From: Mycteria americana
Lineage: Eukaryota > Chordata > Aves > Ciconiiformes > Ciconiidae
Assembly (NCBI RefSeq): GCF_035582795.1
Contig: NC_134367.1
Coordinates: 108,300,062 to 108,364,061 of the forward strand
Reading direction: 5' to 3'
DNA: 64,000 bases
In this document: one piece after another, positions 10,401 to 19,980 of the stretch
Layout: each line of letters begins with the position of its first letter
Position numbering within the stretch: the first letter of the stretch is position 1
Position numbers and translations under genes: made by a program
Notes under the pieces: generated by a model
Seen by the model: the letters and a program-made list of their open reading frames with translations, nothing else
Databases searched by the model: none
What the model was told of the DNA's origin: nothing

Positions 10401-13400
10401 GGTCTTTATTCTGCAGTTTACTTGACTGCACAATACTTGTTTTCTGCTCATGCAGGGGCTTTAAAATGCTAAATGCCTCTGCTGATTTGATGTGACATTT
10501 TCAATTAAACTTTAATACTGTGGCATGGAATTTTTTTTTCAGTGACAATTGCTCGGGCTATTGAGCTGAAACACAATCCAGGACTAATAGCTGCTCTTGC
10601 TTATGAAACAGCTAACTTCTACCAAAAAGCTGGTAAGTGTCTTGTTTTGTATCCTTAGTGACCTGGTTTATGCGTTCTTGCCAGCAGACATACTTCACCC
10701 GCCCGTCAATTGCAATATTAACACTATTTCTCAGTGGATATGCTTTGCATATTTAACTTCTATTTAGTGAATTTAAGGCTTCGGTTATCACTGTAACAGA
10801 TATATTTTGATAAGGCCTTTTGTTTTTGTGGGAATCTTTTTCTGTAGCTAATGGTACGAAACGTTAGTGAGGAAGACAGAAGACAGAGTAATGTCTTCAG
10901 AATATGTAATAGCAGCAAACAAATGGCTTGATGTAAATGGAGTGTGTTTCAACTGCCTTTGGGCAGCAGATTATGATGCAGACCGTAAAGTGTGTAGCGG
11001 GTTAATTATGTACATCCTTCCAGATGAGTAAGCTGATCTGTGGGCTTGCTGAGGTAAGTGGGAAAAGTGCAAAAATACGGGAGTCGATATAAGAGATAGA
11101 ATATTGTAACATACGTAGGCTTTTATAGGTCACTACTTGAAATTAAACTAGGAACAAGCTTTGAAATGCTGCCTAAAAATACTTAGGAAAATTAGCCTTC
11201 CAAACTTAGTGGACAGCAGTTTCAGGGATTCTAGGGACAACTGCATGATAGTTCAATAAACTGTATATTTTTCTTTTTTCTCATAGTTTCTCTGTGCCTT
11301 TGCAGGAGTAATTTATGTCACTTGTTTCTGGCTACTTTATAGTTAAGATCTATTGCTAAGTTTAAGAATTCTGGTCTTTGAGTACGTGTGGAATTTTTCT
11401 TTTTGGAAACGTCTTAAAGAATAACTTTACATATGTGTTCACAGATCAAACATTATCCAGTTTGGATCCAACCTATGCAGGTAAATGGAGGAAGTACTTG
11501 AACTTGAAGACCTGTTTCTATATGGCCTATGTAAGTACTTCGGTTGGCATCAGTCACAGCTTTTAATGTTGTCTAAAGGCTGGATAGGGAATGGGGGCTA
11601 AGTATTACCTCGGCTTTCTTTCCATGCTGTGAAGAGAGACTGTGCCGTGTCAGTGGCATTTGAAGTGTTTTTGTTGAGCCAAGTGAAATTACTGCAGCGT
11701 GGAATTTATTGTGATCATGTATCATTAAGTGAAGCAATTCAGGTTGAGCATAATACTTGCCTTCCATTATCTGCATCACAGTCTCATTCTAGGCATAATT
11801 CAGAGCTGATCATCGTTTTGAAGGCCCTGAATGAAACTGCATCAAGTAATGTTAGGTACCATTCCAAGTGCTGGCCCTTTTTGCATGACTGATCTCTTAG
11901 CAAGTGCAGTGGCACTCTTGGGATCATCAGCTGCTCAATTTGCTGTTTATTTCTTGTAGCCTGCCACAGCCTGTAATCTGGCTCTTTCCTACTATAAAAA
12001 AGGCCCAAACTAAGCAGTTAGCACCATTGTCGTTCTCTTACGTTAAACCTGTAGCTAAAAGCTGCTTGCTTTATTAGTGAGTTTGAGAGGTGAAGGATGG
12101 TCAGAGCTGTGGTACTTTTTTTTTAATTTGTGTAATATGGGCAACGGTAGATTTAGGTAACACTTGCTATACTGTGAGAACAGACATTAAAGGTAGGTAT
12201 GCAAGGTAGGCATTAGTTCACGGGATTGTTCCTTTACCTATGGTATTTAGTATTCAAACTCAGCAACTCCTGATAATAGAAGAAGCCATTCAGTTCTCAT
12301 GGGAATACAGTACTATCTTCAAACATAAGTGTGAAGGAATGGGACGTTTTGGGGTGGAAAAGTTATTTGGACTATGGCAACATATATCAAGCGGCTGAAT
12401 GCTTCATCTCTTCTGGATTCAGTGATGTTGCAGATTCGGTTTTTGAGTCTTCAGGTAGTTTTAGTTTTTAGAGTCTTTGCTTTGTAAACTTGACTGAGGT
12501 TCATCCTCGTGCTGTGATGGGCCTTAACGCTGCACATTGATACACTGAGAGAGAGAGGTTTGAATTCGACTATATACTAATGCTTTTGGTAAAACAGCCT
12601 TCATGAAGCTCAAACTGACTCTTGGCTGGACTTGAGACAGCTTTCTTCATACCTACTTCATGGTGTTTGTGTTGAACTGCATTGTTCAGTGAATGCTGCT
12701 TTGACTTGCATTCCCAAATTGTCAGCTATCTGCAGGGAGTGGCAGCTTCTAAGAGATGCAGCTCTGATGTAAGAAAGAGCAGAAGTGAATTGGTGCAGGA
12801 AGCGCCCAGTGATGTTGGTAATGGTTTTGTCCTCTCCCATTAGGCATACTGTTACCATGGTCAAACTTTACTGGCGAGTGATAAATGCGGGGAAGCGATC
12901 AGATCTCTGCAGGAATCAGAAAAATGTAAGTGTGATTGAGACTGGATTCCAGGGTCTGATGAGAACGTGCCTGTTTTATTTTGCTGTATCGTGTTTATTT
13001 GGTCTCCCATAAACTTAAGATTTTATCTGTCACCTGATGAAAATCCAGCACACTTTTGAATAGAGACAGTATATTCTTTTTTGTCTTACCAAAGACTGTC
13101 TTTCATAACAGTGCTGCAGAAAATTTCATCTTCACTTGTCAGCCTGTTAAAGACTGGCTTTGAATGCCTGCAATACAGTGTAAAAATCAATTGTCTGGTC
13201 TGGATGTTAAGTTATGTTTTCTGGTCTGGATGTTAAGTTACTGCAGCCTTTTCTGCTTTGGAGGTTGCTCTGTCTTACATTAAATAGTTAATTTAGACCA
13301 TGTTTGTTTTTAAGCAGGTTTCAGTAACTTATTTCTATTCGTTTAAAAGGAAGATTAAGGGAAGTTTGCAGTAGTTCAGGGTCTGCTGCCCATCCTTCTC

Positions 13401-16304
13401 TCTTCAAAGCTATTGCTACCCCAATGGCCTGCATAACTTTACTACAATGTATAAAAAATGCTCAAATCATCAAATTGGAAACTTTTAATACTAATTTTAA
13501 AAATAAATAAAAATAATTTATTAAGAACAAACTAAGTTGGCTTACTTGCAGTAAAACAAATACTGTGGTTTTTAGTGTGCCTGCTGTTCAGAGAAGAGTG
13601 CTTCTTTTCCCACTCCATATTAAGTGTTGCTTATTTTTGGGCATCAACTCTGCGTGGATACCTTCATATCCACTCTTTTTCCCTACAATGTGGCACAATT
13701 CTTAGGCTTACTGTTGCATTTTGCCCCATGTGTAAGAATGCTTTCCTGTATCTTCCCTACCCAAAAAGCTTTTTTTCTGTTCCTAGTCACTTTTGCTGTA
13801 AATCTTGGCTAGAAGTGCTGCCTTTGAGCTAGTTTATTTTTGTTTCTAAGAAGCAAGAAGCCTGAATGGATTCTGGCATCTCCTAAAGCTGAAGCACTGT
13901 AGGTCAGAACCATGATTTAATAGACTCATGTAAATGATTTTTATTACATTTCTTTCTTGCACAGTTTTTGCCAAGGCTGAAGCATTGTGCAAAGAATATG
14001 GAGAAACCAAAGGGCCCGGGACTACTGCCAAACCTTCTGGACATCTCTTCTTTAGGAAATTAGGAAGTTTGATTAAGAACACACTAGAAAAATGCCAGAG
14101 AGAGAATGGATTCATGTAAGTAATTCGTGGTTGGTGCAGTACTCTATATGAACTGTTAATACCTCATTTGCTTTTATTTCCAGATGGGATGGTAACTTTT
14201 ACTCTCCAGTTCTTCTGTTCTTTCTGGCCATGGCATGTAACTCAGAGTTGCAAATTTCTCTTTAATTTTCTCATAGCAGATTTGCTATGGGTCTGCGCTA
14301 TCACCCTCTCCATTTTCTGTGCCAGTTCGGCAGGATGGGTTGGACTGACATGCTGGAGAGGTTAAGCAGTTTTCTTCCTTCATTCCTCAGCCACTTCGTT
14401 GCTTTTCCTTCTGCACAAGAGAAAGTCCTGCAGAGGTTGCTGTGTTGCTCTAATGCCCTCTTCCCAGCTGCTGGGATCTAGCAGGCAAAAGAGGACAGAG
14501 AGGAAATGAAGAAGACTGGTAGCTGATCCTGCTTTGCTAGCAGGGAAGTCAAAACACAGTCATGCCTTCAGTGAAGAATATGCTTAAGGTGCTAGGAGCT
14601 TTACCAGTCTAAGTATAATTAATATTGTGAATAGGGCTTTCTTCCAAAAAGCCTTTAAGCCCTTCCAAAAAGAGTTTGGAAGCAGCTTAAAATAGCAAGA
14701 TTAGTTTGGCTTTAGCATCCTTTTGCTCATTTCTTTCTCCCCTCCCCTCCTCTTATGATTTAGTATTCCATAATAGGTTTGTTATTTCCCTTTTTATGAT
14801 ATTTAAAGACCTGCATAATAGGGGAATTGACTAAACAAAAAGGATTGTCAAGCACATCAAGCTGACCTGCAAATAGGAAAAGAAAATCTCTACTCTGCTT
14901 TGGTTCCAATAACCGTTGTCATAGCTTGCAACAACAGCATACAGGAGATTTCAACAAATCCATGTCCCTCTAGAAACAAACTTTGAAAGAGAAAACAGAT
15001 AACCAGTGACTGTTTTGGGAGACATGCCTGCCATAGAAGTCTGCTGCAGTGCAGGAAGTAAGGTAGTATGTGTCAGTATTTGTCAGTTTTCAGCTCTTGT
15101 TGGTTTGCTGAGGGTAGATTTATACCCTCCTTCAGGCTTTGTGTTGTAGTGAGTCTTTGTGGGTGTTGCAGTGTCATTGCTATTATGCACTGTGGCACGT
15201 TAAGACTGAATTAGGGAAAGAACTGTCCTCTTCATCTTTCTGGGGAAGTATTTTAAATCCTCGTTTGGATCTTGAAGGTCTTTTTGGACAAAAGGTGCTC
15301 TTCTCATTGAAGCGCTGGCAATAATGGTTATCAAGTAGGAAAAAACCCACCTAGCTATTAGGGGATGAATACCGAGAAGGAATTGCTTTTGTTCTTGTGA
15401 ATCTTGCTGACAGAATGCATGTTGGACAGTGCCTTAATGAGATGGAAGAGAGCAGCAATGATTGCCACTGTAAAAACCCAGATTGTTTTTCTTTAGAATT
15501 GCAAACAAGGCTTGCAGAGATAGTGCATTGTGTTTTAAATATATTGCTGTATTCTATTACAGCTATTTTCAGAAGGTGCCAGCAGAGGCTCCCCAGCTGG
15601 AACTGAAAGCAAACTATGGCTTAGTAGAGCCTGTTCCTTTTGAATTTCCTGCCTTGAACGCACACTGGACTCCTGAAACGCTTGCGGCATTTGATCTCAC
15701 CAAGAGGCCAAAGGATGACACTGTAAGATAATCTTACGTAGTGTTCTTTCCTGCTAGGTTTATTCTGTGTATAATACAGAGTTACTGTTTCACTCTTCTA
15801 ATGCTCCCCAGCTCAGTGCAGGAAGTAGACACAAGGCTGCCACCTGAGCTCACGTTTCCGCTGTGCAATGAGGCAAGTCAGTTAACCTCTCTGCCACACT
15901 GTCAGCATCTGGAAATTAGGAGTCATGTTTTTCTAAGTCCTGAATAGGAGGAAATTCTTCAATGTGTATAAGATGCTGAAATATTACAAGAGTGAATGCT
16001 ATAGAGAGATTCTTTTTTAGAAAAGGATTCATTTAAGGATGCTGAAATAGAGAATATTTGGCTTTCCCCCCTTGCTTGAGGCTAGCTCAAAGCCTTCAGC
16101 CTTGAAAAGAGAGGGGACTGTTAGATTAGAATATGTAAAGTTAGCCATCCATAAATACTGTGCAGACACAGTGGTTTGTACTTGTGGTATTTAATTTTTT
16201 TTTCTTCTTGTTCTCAGGCTAAACCAAAGCCAGATGAAGAAGTAAAACCTCTGAAGGAACCAGATATAAAGCCTCAAAAAGACAGTGGATGCCAGATTTC
16301 TTAA
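4348..16304 (+). CDS. BROX: BROX, BRO1 domain and CAAX motif containing protein (12 coding exons)
   Basis: Joining 4348-4448, 5239-5345, 7250-7346, 8690-8785, 9451-9523, 9884-9989, 10543-10632, 11445-11530, 12844-12925, 13965-14115, 15563-15722 and 16218-16304 gives 1236 bases, 411 codons plus TAA, the length I recall for mammalian BROX. All introns are GT-AG and no frame is broken. The ATG (A at -3) opens with [11 protein letters not shown]. Residues 1 to about 375 are a single BRO1 domain. A Lys/Pro/Glu-rich tail follows, then the CAAX box CQIS (408-411), predicted to be farnesylated. BROX is a BRO1-only relative of ALIX. It binds CHMP4-type ESCRT-III subunits and is known to act at ruptured nuclear envelope, linking ESCRT-III to nesprin-2. 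The Gln in CQIS differs from the CYIS I remember for human; Ser at the last position still favours farnesylation. Confidence 0.97.
4449..5238 (+). other. BROX: BROX intron 2
   Basis: Ordinary AT-rich intronic sequence ends in a long pyrimidine tract before the exon 3 acceptor. I recognise no repeat or RNA gene here. Confidence 0.8.
5239..5345 (+). CDS. BROX: BROX exon 3
   Basis: The acceptor CATACAG ends at 5238 and the donor GTAGGA starts at 5346. It encodes about residues 34-70 ([14 protein letters not shown] to LYFSLLQ), inside the BRO1 domain. Confidence 0.95.
6241..6326. repeat. 37-bp inverted repeat at the 5' end of a CR1 copy
   Basis: The arm at 6241-6277 is the reverse complement of 6290-6326 with 35 of 37 positions matching, and the loop is 12 bases (6278-6289). 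The right arm is normal internal CR1 sequence, running straight into CTCCGAAGTAACTAGCAATA. The left arm is therefore an inverted copy of the first bases of the retained element. This is the pattern expected from foldback or twin priming during 5'-truncated LINE insertion. Confidence 0.9.
6283..6594 (+). mobile_element. CR1 LINE 3' end (plus strand)
   Basis: Typical avian CR1 3' sequence contains GGACGAGAGGAAATGGCCTC, ATTAGGAAAAATTTCTTTAC, CATTGGAACAGGCTGCCCAG and GATGATCTTAGAGGTC. It ends in the octamer-type tail ATTCTATGATTCT. Encoded CR1 remnants such as [18 protein letters not shown] are readable. It is 5' truncated, as usual, and lies in sense orientation inside BROX intron 3. Confidence 0.96.
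7250..7346 (+). CDS. BROX: BROX exon 4
   Basis: The acceptor TTCTATAG ends at 7249 and the donor GTATGT starts at 7347. It encodes about residues 70-102 ([19 protein letters not shown] to TLQGQVP). Confidence 0.95.
7347..8689 (+). other. BROX: BROX intron 4
   Basis: Apart from an A-rich tract at 8334-8365 (22 consecutive A from 8344), I see no identifiable element. No obvious retrocopy precedes the A-tract on the plus strand. Confidence 0.75.
8344..8365. repeat. Poly(A) tract, 22 bp
   Basis: An uninterrupted run of A within an A-rich stretch. It could be the tail of an old retroinsertion, but the upstream bases do not resemble a family I know. Confidence 0.9.
8690..8785 (+). CDS. BROX: BROX exon 5
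   Basis: The acceptor TTCTTCAG ends at 8689 and the donor GTAAGT starts at 8786. It encodes about residues 102-134 ([19 protein letters not shown] to YASRLAGKE). Confidence 0.96.
9225..9428 (+). mobile_element. Old CR1 LINE fragment (plus strand)
   Basis: Diverged CR1 3' region in BROX intron 5. Landmarks are CTTTACCATGAGGGTAGCAC, CAGTGGGACAGGTTACTTAG, CTAGACAAAGCCATAACTGA and GCAGGAGGTAGGACTAAATG. It is more diverged than the copies at 6.3 and 27.7 kb, so probably older. Confidence 0.82.
9451..9523 (+). CDS. BROX: BROX exon 6
   Basis: The acceptor TATTCTTAG ends at 9450 and the donor GTAGAA starts at 9524. It encodes residues 134-158 ([23 protein letters not shown]) and ends on a codon boundary. 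Confidence 0.95.
9884..9989 (+). CDS. BROX: BROX exon 7
   Basis: The acceptor GTACTTAG ends at 9883 and the donor GTATCT starts at 9990. It encodes residues 159-194 ([20 protein letters not shown] to [10 protein letters not shown]). Confidence 0.95.
10543..10632 (+). CDS. BROX: BROX exon 8
   Basis: A long T-tract and CAG end at 10542, and the donor GTAAGT starts at 10633. It encodes residues 194-224 ([20 protein letters not shown] to NFYQKA), the most conserved helical part of the BRO1 fold. Confidence 0.96.
11445..11530 (+). CDS. BROX: BROX exon 9
   Basis: The acceptor TGTTCACAG ends at 11444 and the donor GTAAGT starts at 11531. It encodes residues 224-252 ([20 protein letters not shown] to CFYMAY). 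An internal GCAGGTAAAT at about 11477 resembles a donor but is within the reading frame. Confidence 0.95.
11531..12843 (+). other. BROX: BROX intron 9
   Basis: A 1.3-kb intron with no identified repeat. Short open frames on both strands near 11.6-12.0 kb show no family resemblance. Confidence 0.75.
12844..12925 (+). CDS. BROX: BROX exon 10
   Basis: The acceptor CCCATTAG ends at 12843 and the donor GTAAGT starts at 12926. It encodes residues 253-280 ([20 protein letters not shown], then SLQESEK). Confidence 0.96.
12926..13964 (+). other. BROX: BROX intron 10
   Basis: Contains the 20-bp tandem duplication at 13195-13240 and an A/T-rich patch around 13490-13530. Otherwise nothing is identified. 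Confidence 0.75.
13195..13240. repeat. 20-bp direct duplication
   Basis: CTGGTCTGGATGTTAAGTTA occurs at 13195-13214 and again, identical, at 13221-13240, separated by six bases. Confidence 0.95.
13965..14115 (+). CDS. BROX: BROX exon 11
   Basis: The acceptor CTTGCACAG ends at 13964 and the donor GTAAGT starts at 14116. It encodes residues 280-330 ([19 protein letters not shown] to [12 protein letters not shown]). Confidence 0.96.
14116..15562 (+). other. BROX: BROX intron 11
   Basis: A 1.4-kb intron. No repeat family or RNA gene is recognised. Confidence 0.75.
15563..15722 (+). CDS. BROX: BROX exon 12
   Basis: The acceptor CTATTACAG ends at 15562 and the donor GTAAGA starts at 15723. It encodes residues 330-383 ([20 protein letters not shown] to [12 protein letters not shown]), the end of the BRO1 domain. 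Confidence 0.96.
15843..15935 (+). mobile_element. MIR-type SINE relic
   Basis: In BROX intron 12, the core GGCAAGTCAGTTAACCTCTC followed by TG, CA and CATCTGGAAATTAGGAG matches the conserved 3' half of MIR (CAAGTCACTTAACCTCTCTG, then CATCTGTAAAATGG). It is ancient and diverged, which fits retention from before the mammal/sauropsid split. Confidence 0.65.
16218..16304 (+). CDS. BROX: BROX exon 13 (stop codon, CAAX box)
   Basis: The acceptor TTCTCAG ends at 16217. It encodes [20 protein letters not shown], then KDSG and the CAAX box CQIS, with TAA at 16302-16304. The tail is charged and proline-rich. The 3' UTR follows in the same exon. Confidence 0.96.
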   Translation, partial: AKPKPDEEVKPLKEPDIKPQKDSGCQIS

Positions 16305-19300
16305 GTGCCACAAGTGCTTTGAATTCACTTTAAAACTGTATTAATTGGACTCTGGGGCTTTAGTTCTGATCTCCCTTTTTCTGATTCTTCTTTTTTTAAT
16401 TTAGAAGACTAATTTAATTTACTTTTGATAGTATGTGTCTATCTTGCTTGAAAATGTGGTGGATTTCTAGGAGTTTATTTATATCTGACTTATTTTTGGT
16501 TTTAGTGGGATATCATAGAACGAGTGGGCTTAAATGTTCCTATTGTGCCTCTAGAGAGTTTCTTTTTGTGGGTTTAGTTTCTACCCACAAATAGCAAAGG
16601 AAGAATCATGAGTGTAACACTTGAGGATTTTTCCATTCAATTATATGCTATATAATGTCAAATTCTGCAAACAAAAGTTTGCATGAATGGTTGTATTTAT
16701 TCAGGTTTTGTCATTCAGGCTTAACACCCTGTCATGTTCCGATTCACTTAATTGCAGTGAGCGAAGAAAATCTGGGTTTGGTTTGTAACACCCCTACGGT
16801 ATTTCACAGGACTTTCACAGAACTTGCAAAACCTTATGTTCTGCATAACTGGAGCACAATTTATATTCTTCTGAAATTATTAGCCTCTGTTCTTTCCTCT
16901 ATAGATTAGGGTTTTTGTATCAGAATTTGTAGTAAGGTACTTTAGCTTGTCTGTCCTTAAATTAAACTCCTTTAATATCAAAGTGTATGTGAAAGTGATG
17001 CAGCAAGTAATATGGAAGTGCTTAAAAGTAATGCATCACGGTGTCGTACATTCAAAGTTTTTGAATCTTTGAAAGATTTGGTAAGTTTGAAAGCTGCAGA
17101 CAGTTAAAATCTCCTGGCACTAGAAAAGCTCCATTTGAATTTGTGAAGTTGTCATGCATAAGGTAATGGAATTATAACTAAGATGCTGTGTTTCCATCTG
17201 GGTAGTGTCTATAAGAAGCTGTTACGAGAACAGGGAGGAAAGATGAGCTGGAGAGCTGATGGCACAACTGGGAAACCAAGCTCTAGATTTCCTTTATGCC
17301 ATATGTAAACAGTGCTGTTTCTCAGCTTTTGCAGTATTGCACTTAAATCAGCCCCTTATGAAGAGAACTTGCCAAAAGTCAAGCCTAGTCAAGACTGAGA
17401 AAGAAAGTATTTTGTAGAACTTGCTTCTTCCATTTCTGCCTACTGTGGAAAACATGATAACATTCTTTAGTGCTGAGCACTCCAAAACACCCGTGTCAAC
17501 AAAAACATAGCTTTCTGATTTGCTGCAAATGCAAAAGAATATGATACATGTGTTGAAGTGAGGGCCTTGCAATCTCTGGGTACCAACTGCTGCACTTCAC
17601 TTTACCTGAGAAAGAAACTGAACAGTGTGAAAATGTTGCCGTTTCCACAAAACTTGATGGCATATGCACTTATCATGACGTATACTGTAAACACATTCCT
17701 CACTTTGTACTGTTTGGATTGGTTCATCTTCCACTGTGGTGTAATCCAGTGCTTCTGTTTGAAATCTTTCATGGGACTTAGAGTAACTTAGCTTAGAGGG
17801 CAGGTGTGTAGCTCCTTGAAGGCCTGTGGAAAAAAAGCTGTTGAGGTTAAGAGGAAACTCGAGACTCTTCCTGAGATATTGGACCAAACTACACAATTCA
17901 TTGCTGCAAAAGGCAAAGAGGTTCTTAATGTTGGCTGTCGTGGGTGAATCAAATGCAGAACTCGTTGCTTCTAGTGATGGATTTTTCTTTCAGCCAGTTC
18001 TGCACACAAAAATAAGTGTAAAATCAGCTGAATTGCTTTGGAAGAAGTTTCTATTCTGCAAGGGCTTAGGTGGGTCCTCTACCCTCTACTTGATAATAAG
18101 TATCAAGAAGAATTTATCTCTAAAACTGGTCCATTTCTTCTCATGCTGCACAGGGGCCTGGGTATGTTTTATGAAGAGTTACTCAGATCTGTTCATAATT
18201 TGAGCTGACTTTTTAGACTTCTTGCATTATTAAAAGCCCAGCTTAGGTTTTGCCAGAATGGAGCGTGGAGCTACTTTGCCTACGCAGATTTTAATTCTCC
18301 TAAAAACTTATTACAGCAGGCTATGTTTGCTTAGCCTGTCCCTTTTAAGGATCAAGATGCAGTTAACTCAGTTTCATAATCATGATTTTTTAGTTACTCA
18401 TTGTTTTTCAGATGCCTGTGTGTGTTCATACGTACATGTCTCAATCTAATTAATTTTCTTTCTATGCAGACTAGATTCCATTTTCCCTCCTCCCCTCACT
18501 TTCCTTTCCATCTGCTACACACTGTGGCAGAGACTTACCCTTGTTTGCTAATGCATGTGTAGGTGCTGGGACTCATTTCCAATGAGGCTTTTGCCCATGG
18601 ATGTATTTCAGTATATAAATATCTTAAAATAAAATGAACAGATCATGACTAAATCATTCCCAAACAACTTCTTAGGAAAGATTATTTTATGGACTTGCAA
18701 TTCTTAATTCTTTGGACGCTTTCTCAAACCAAGTGGTTTGTTTGACTCAAGTTCACTGTAAATAGTTTGAGGCATAACCAAGTGGATTGTGTCAGATTAT
18801 GGCATTACTTAACCCTAGCTGTGTAACCTCTTATGCCATAGCTGTTTCAGTAAATATGATGTAGTAGTTTAAAAATAGACTAATGGAACACACTAATTCA
18901 CTTAACATGCATTGCTTTTCAAGACAAGCTTTGTTTACTCGTAGTTAAAATGCTATGGCAAACATTGGATAGTTTTGCCCAAAAATAAGAAACTGGAGAC
19001 TGTTTAGTTTGCAAAGTATAGAGAGCTGTGAGTCGACGAACAGTTTTCTCTCTGGTTTTGTTGGGTAGTAGCAAGAATTATTGTAAATAATATGCAGATT
19101 AACTGTCGATTATGCTTAAGGATATGGGTGAATTGACTGGGAGTTTCAGTTAATCTGGAAACCTAGCAGCCATGTTCCTTCTATTATGATTTCCTTTAGT
19201 AATTTTTAAGAATGAGGTATTTTGAATGGTGACTTTTTAATACTCTAATGCTGCAAGAGCCTGTTTTTGTGGCCTCTCTCTGGTTTTAGAGGCTCTTATG

Positions 19301-19482
19301 GCTAAACCTGCAAATCTTGTTGGTGTAAATAGTCTTTAAAAATTGGTGCCCAGTCTGAACTAGGAAAAAAGTGTAGCTAAATAAAATACGGAGTGCTGGG
19401 CCCTCCATTTTGTGCTTTTAAAAAAGCAGTGATTGTCTTTAATCTACTATTAAACAAACCATTAAGCTCTTTGTAAGATTTC

Positions 19483-19527
19483 TATTTAAATACCTTCCTC
19501 CATGTATTTAAATACATTTCCTCCATG
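19483..19527. repeat. 22-23 bp imperfect tandem repeat in BROX 3' UTR
   Basis: The unit TATTTAAATACcTTCCTCCATG is followed immediately by a second copy with one substitution and one inserted base. Confidence 0.85.
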
Positions 19528-19953
19528 TTTCGTGTTCCTGGGTTTACAGTAGTTAATCTCCATCCACCATGTGACACTCCTAGAACTGAGGGACTACATT
19601 TGGCCCTTGGATGCTGATGTCTGCCTCCCATTGGATTCGGTAGAGGAGTTTTGCCTGTCAGCCTAAGGATGACGGTTTGGTCACTTAAATGTTCAGCATG
19701 AATATGTGGTGCGTCTGTAATGATGGTATTAGTTCATAGCGTAAGCAAGAAAACAGATCCTTGTATCTGTGTAGAATATAGCCAGCTCTGCACTTTAGAA
19801 ATTTCTGATCTTGCCATTTCGGTACAATACAATATGGTTGTAAATACTCCTTCCTGTCATTTTAATTTTGTTGCACTGATTTCAGTACTGTGCTATTGGT
19901 AAGATTTTTACGGGAAACGTTACTAAAATGTATTTTTAATTGTCTGTGTATAA

Positions 19954-19959
19954 AATAAA
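19954..19959 (+). terminator. BROX: Probable distal BROX poly(A) signal
   Basis: Canonical AATAAA with no strong competitor for the next several hundred bases. Confidence 0.55.
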
Positions 19960-19980
19960 CTGATGGAGCATATCTCTACC

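Larger units (their letters stand above)
9524..11444 (+). other. BROX: BROX introns 6, 7 and 8 (flanking exons 7 and 8)
   Basis: The three short introns (9524-9883, 9990-10542, 10633-11444) hold no recognisable repeat or RNA gene. They share ordinary branch and pyrimidine-tract composition. Confidence 0.7.
16305..19980 (+). other. BROX: BROX 3' UTR (probable extent)
   Basis: Sequence after the stop is AT-rich and free of transposon relics. Candidate poly(A) signals are AATAAA at 18628-18633, 19380-19385 and 19954-19959. The last, followed by a GT-rich stretch, is the most likely distal site, giving a 3.7-kb UTR. Another AATAAA sits at 20603-20608. Which signals are used cannot be told without transcript data. 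Confidence 0.6.
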
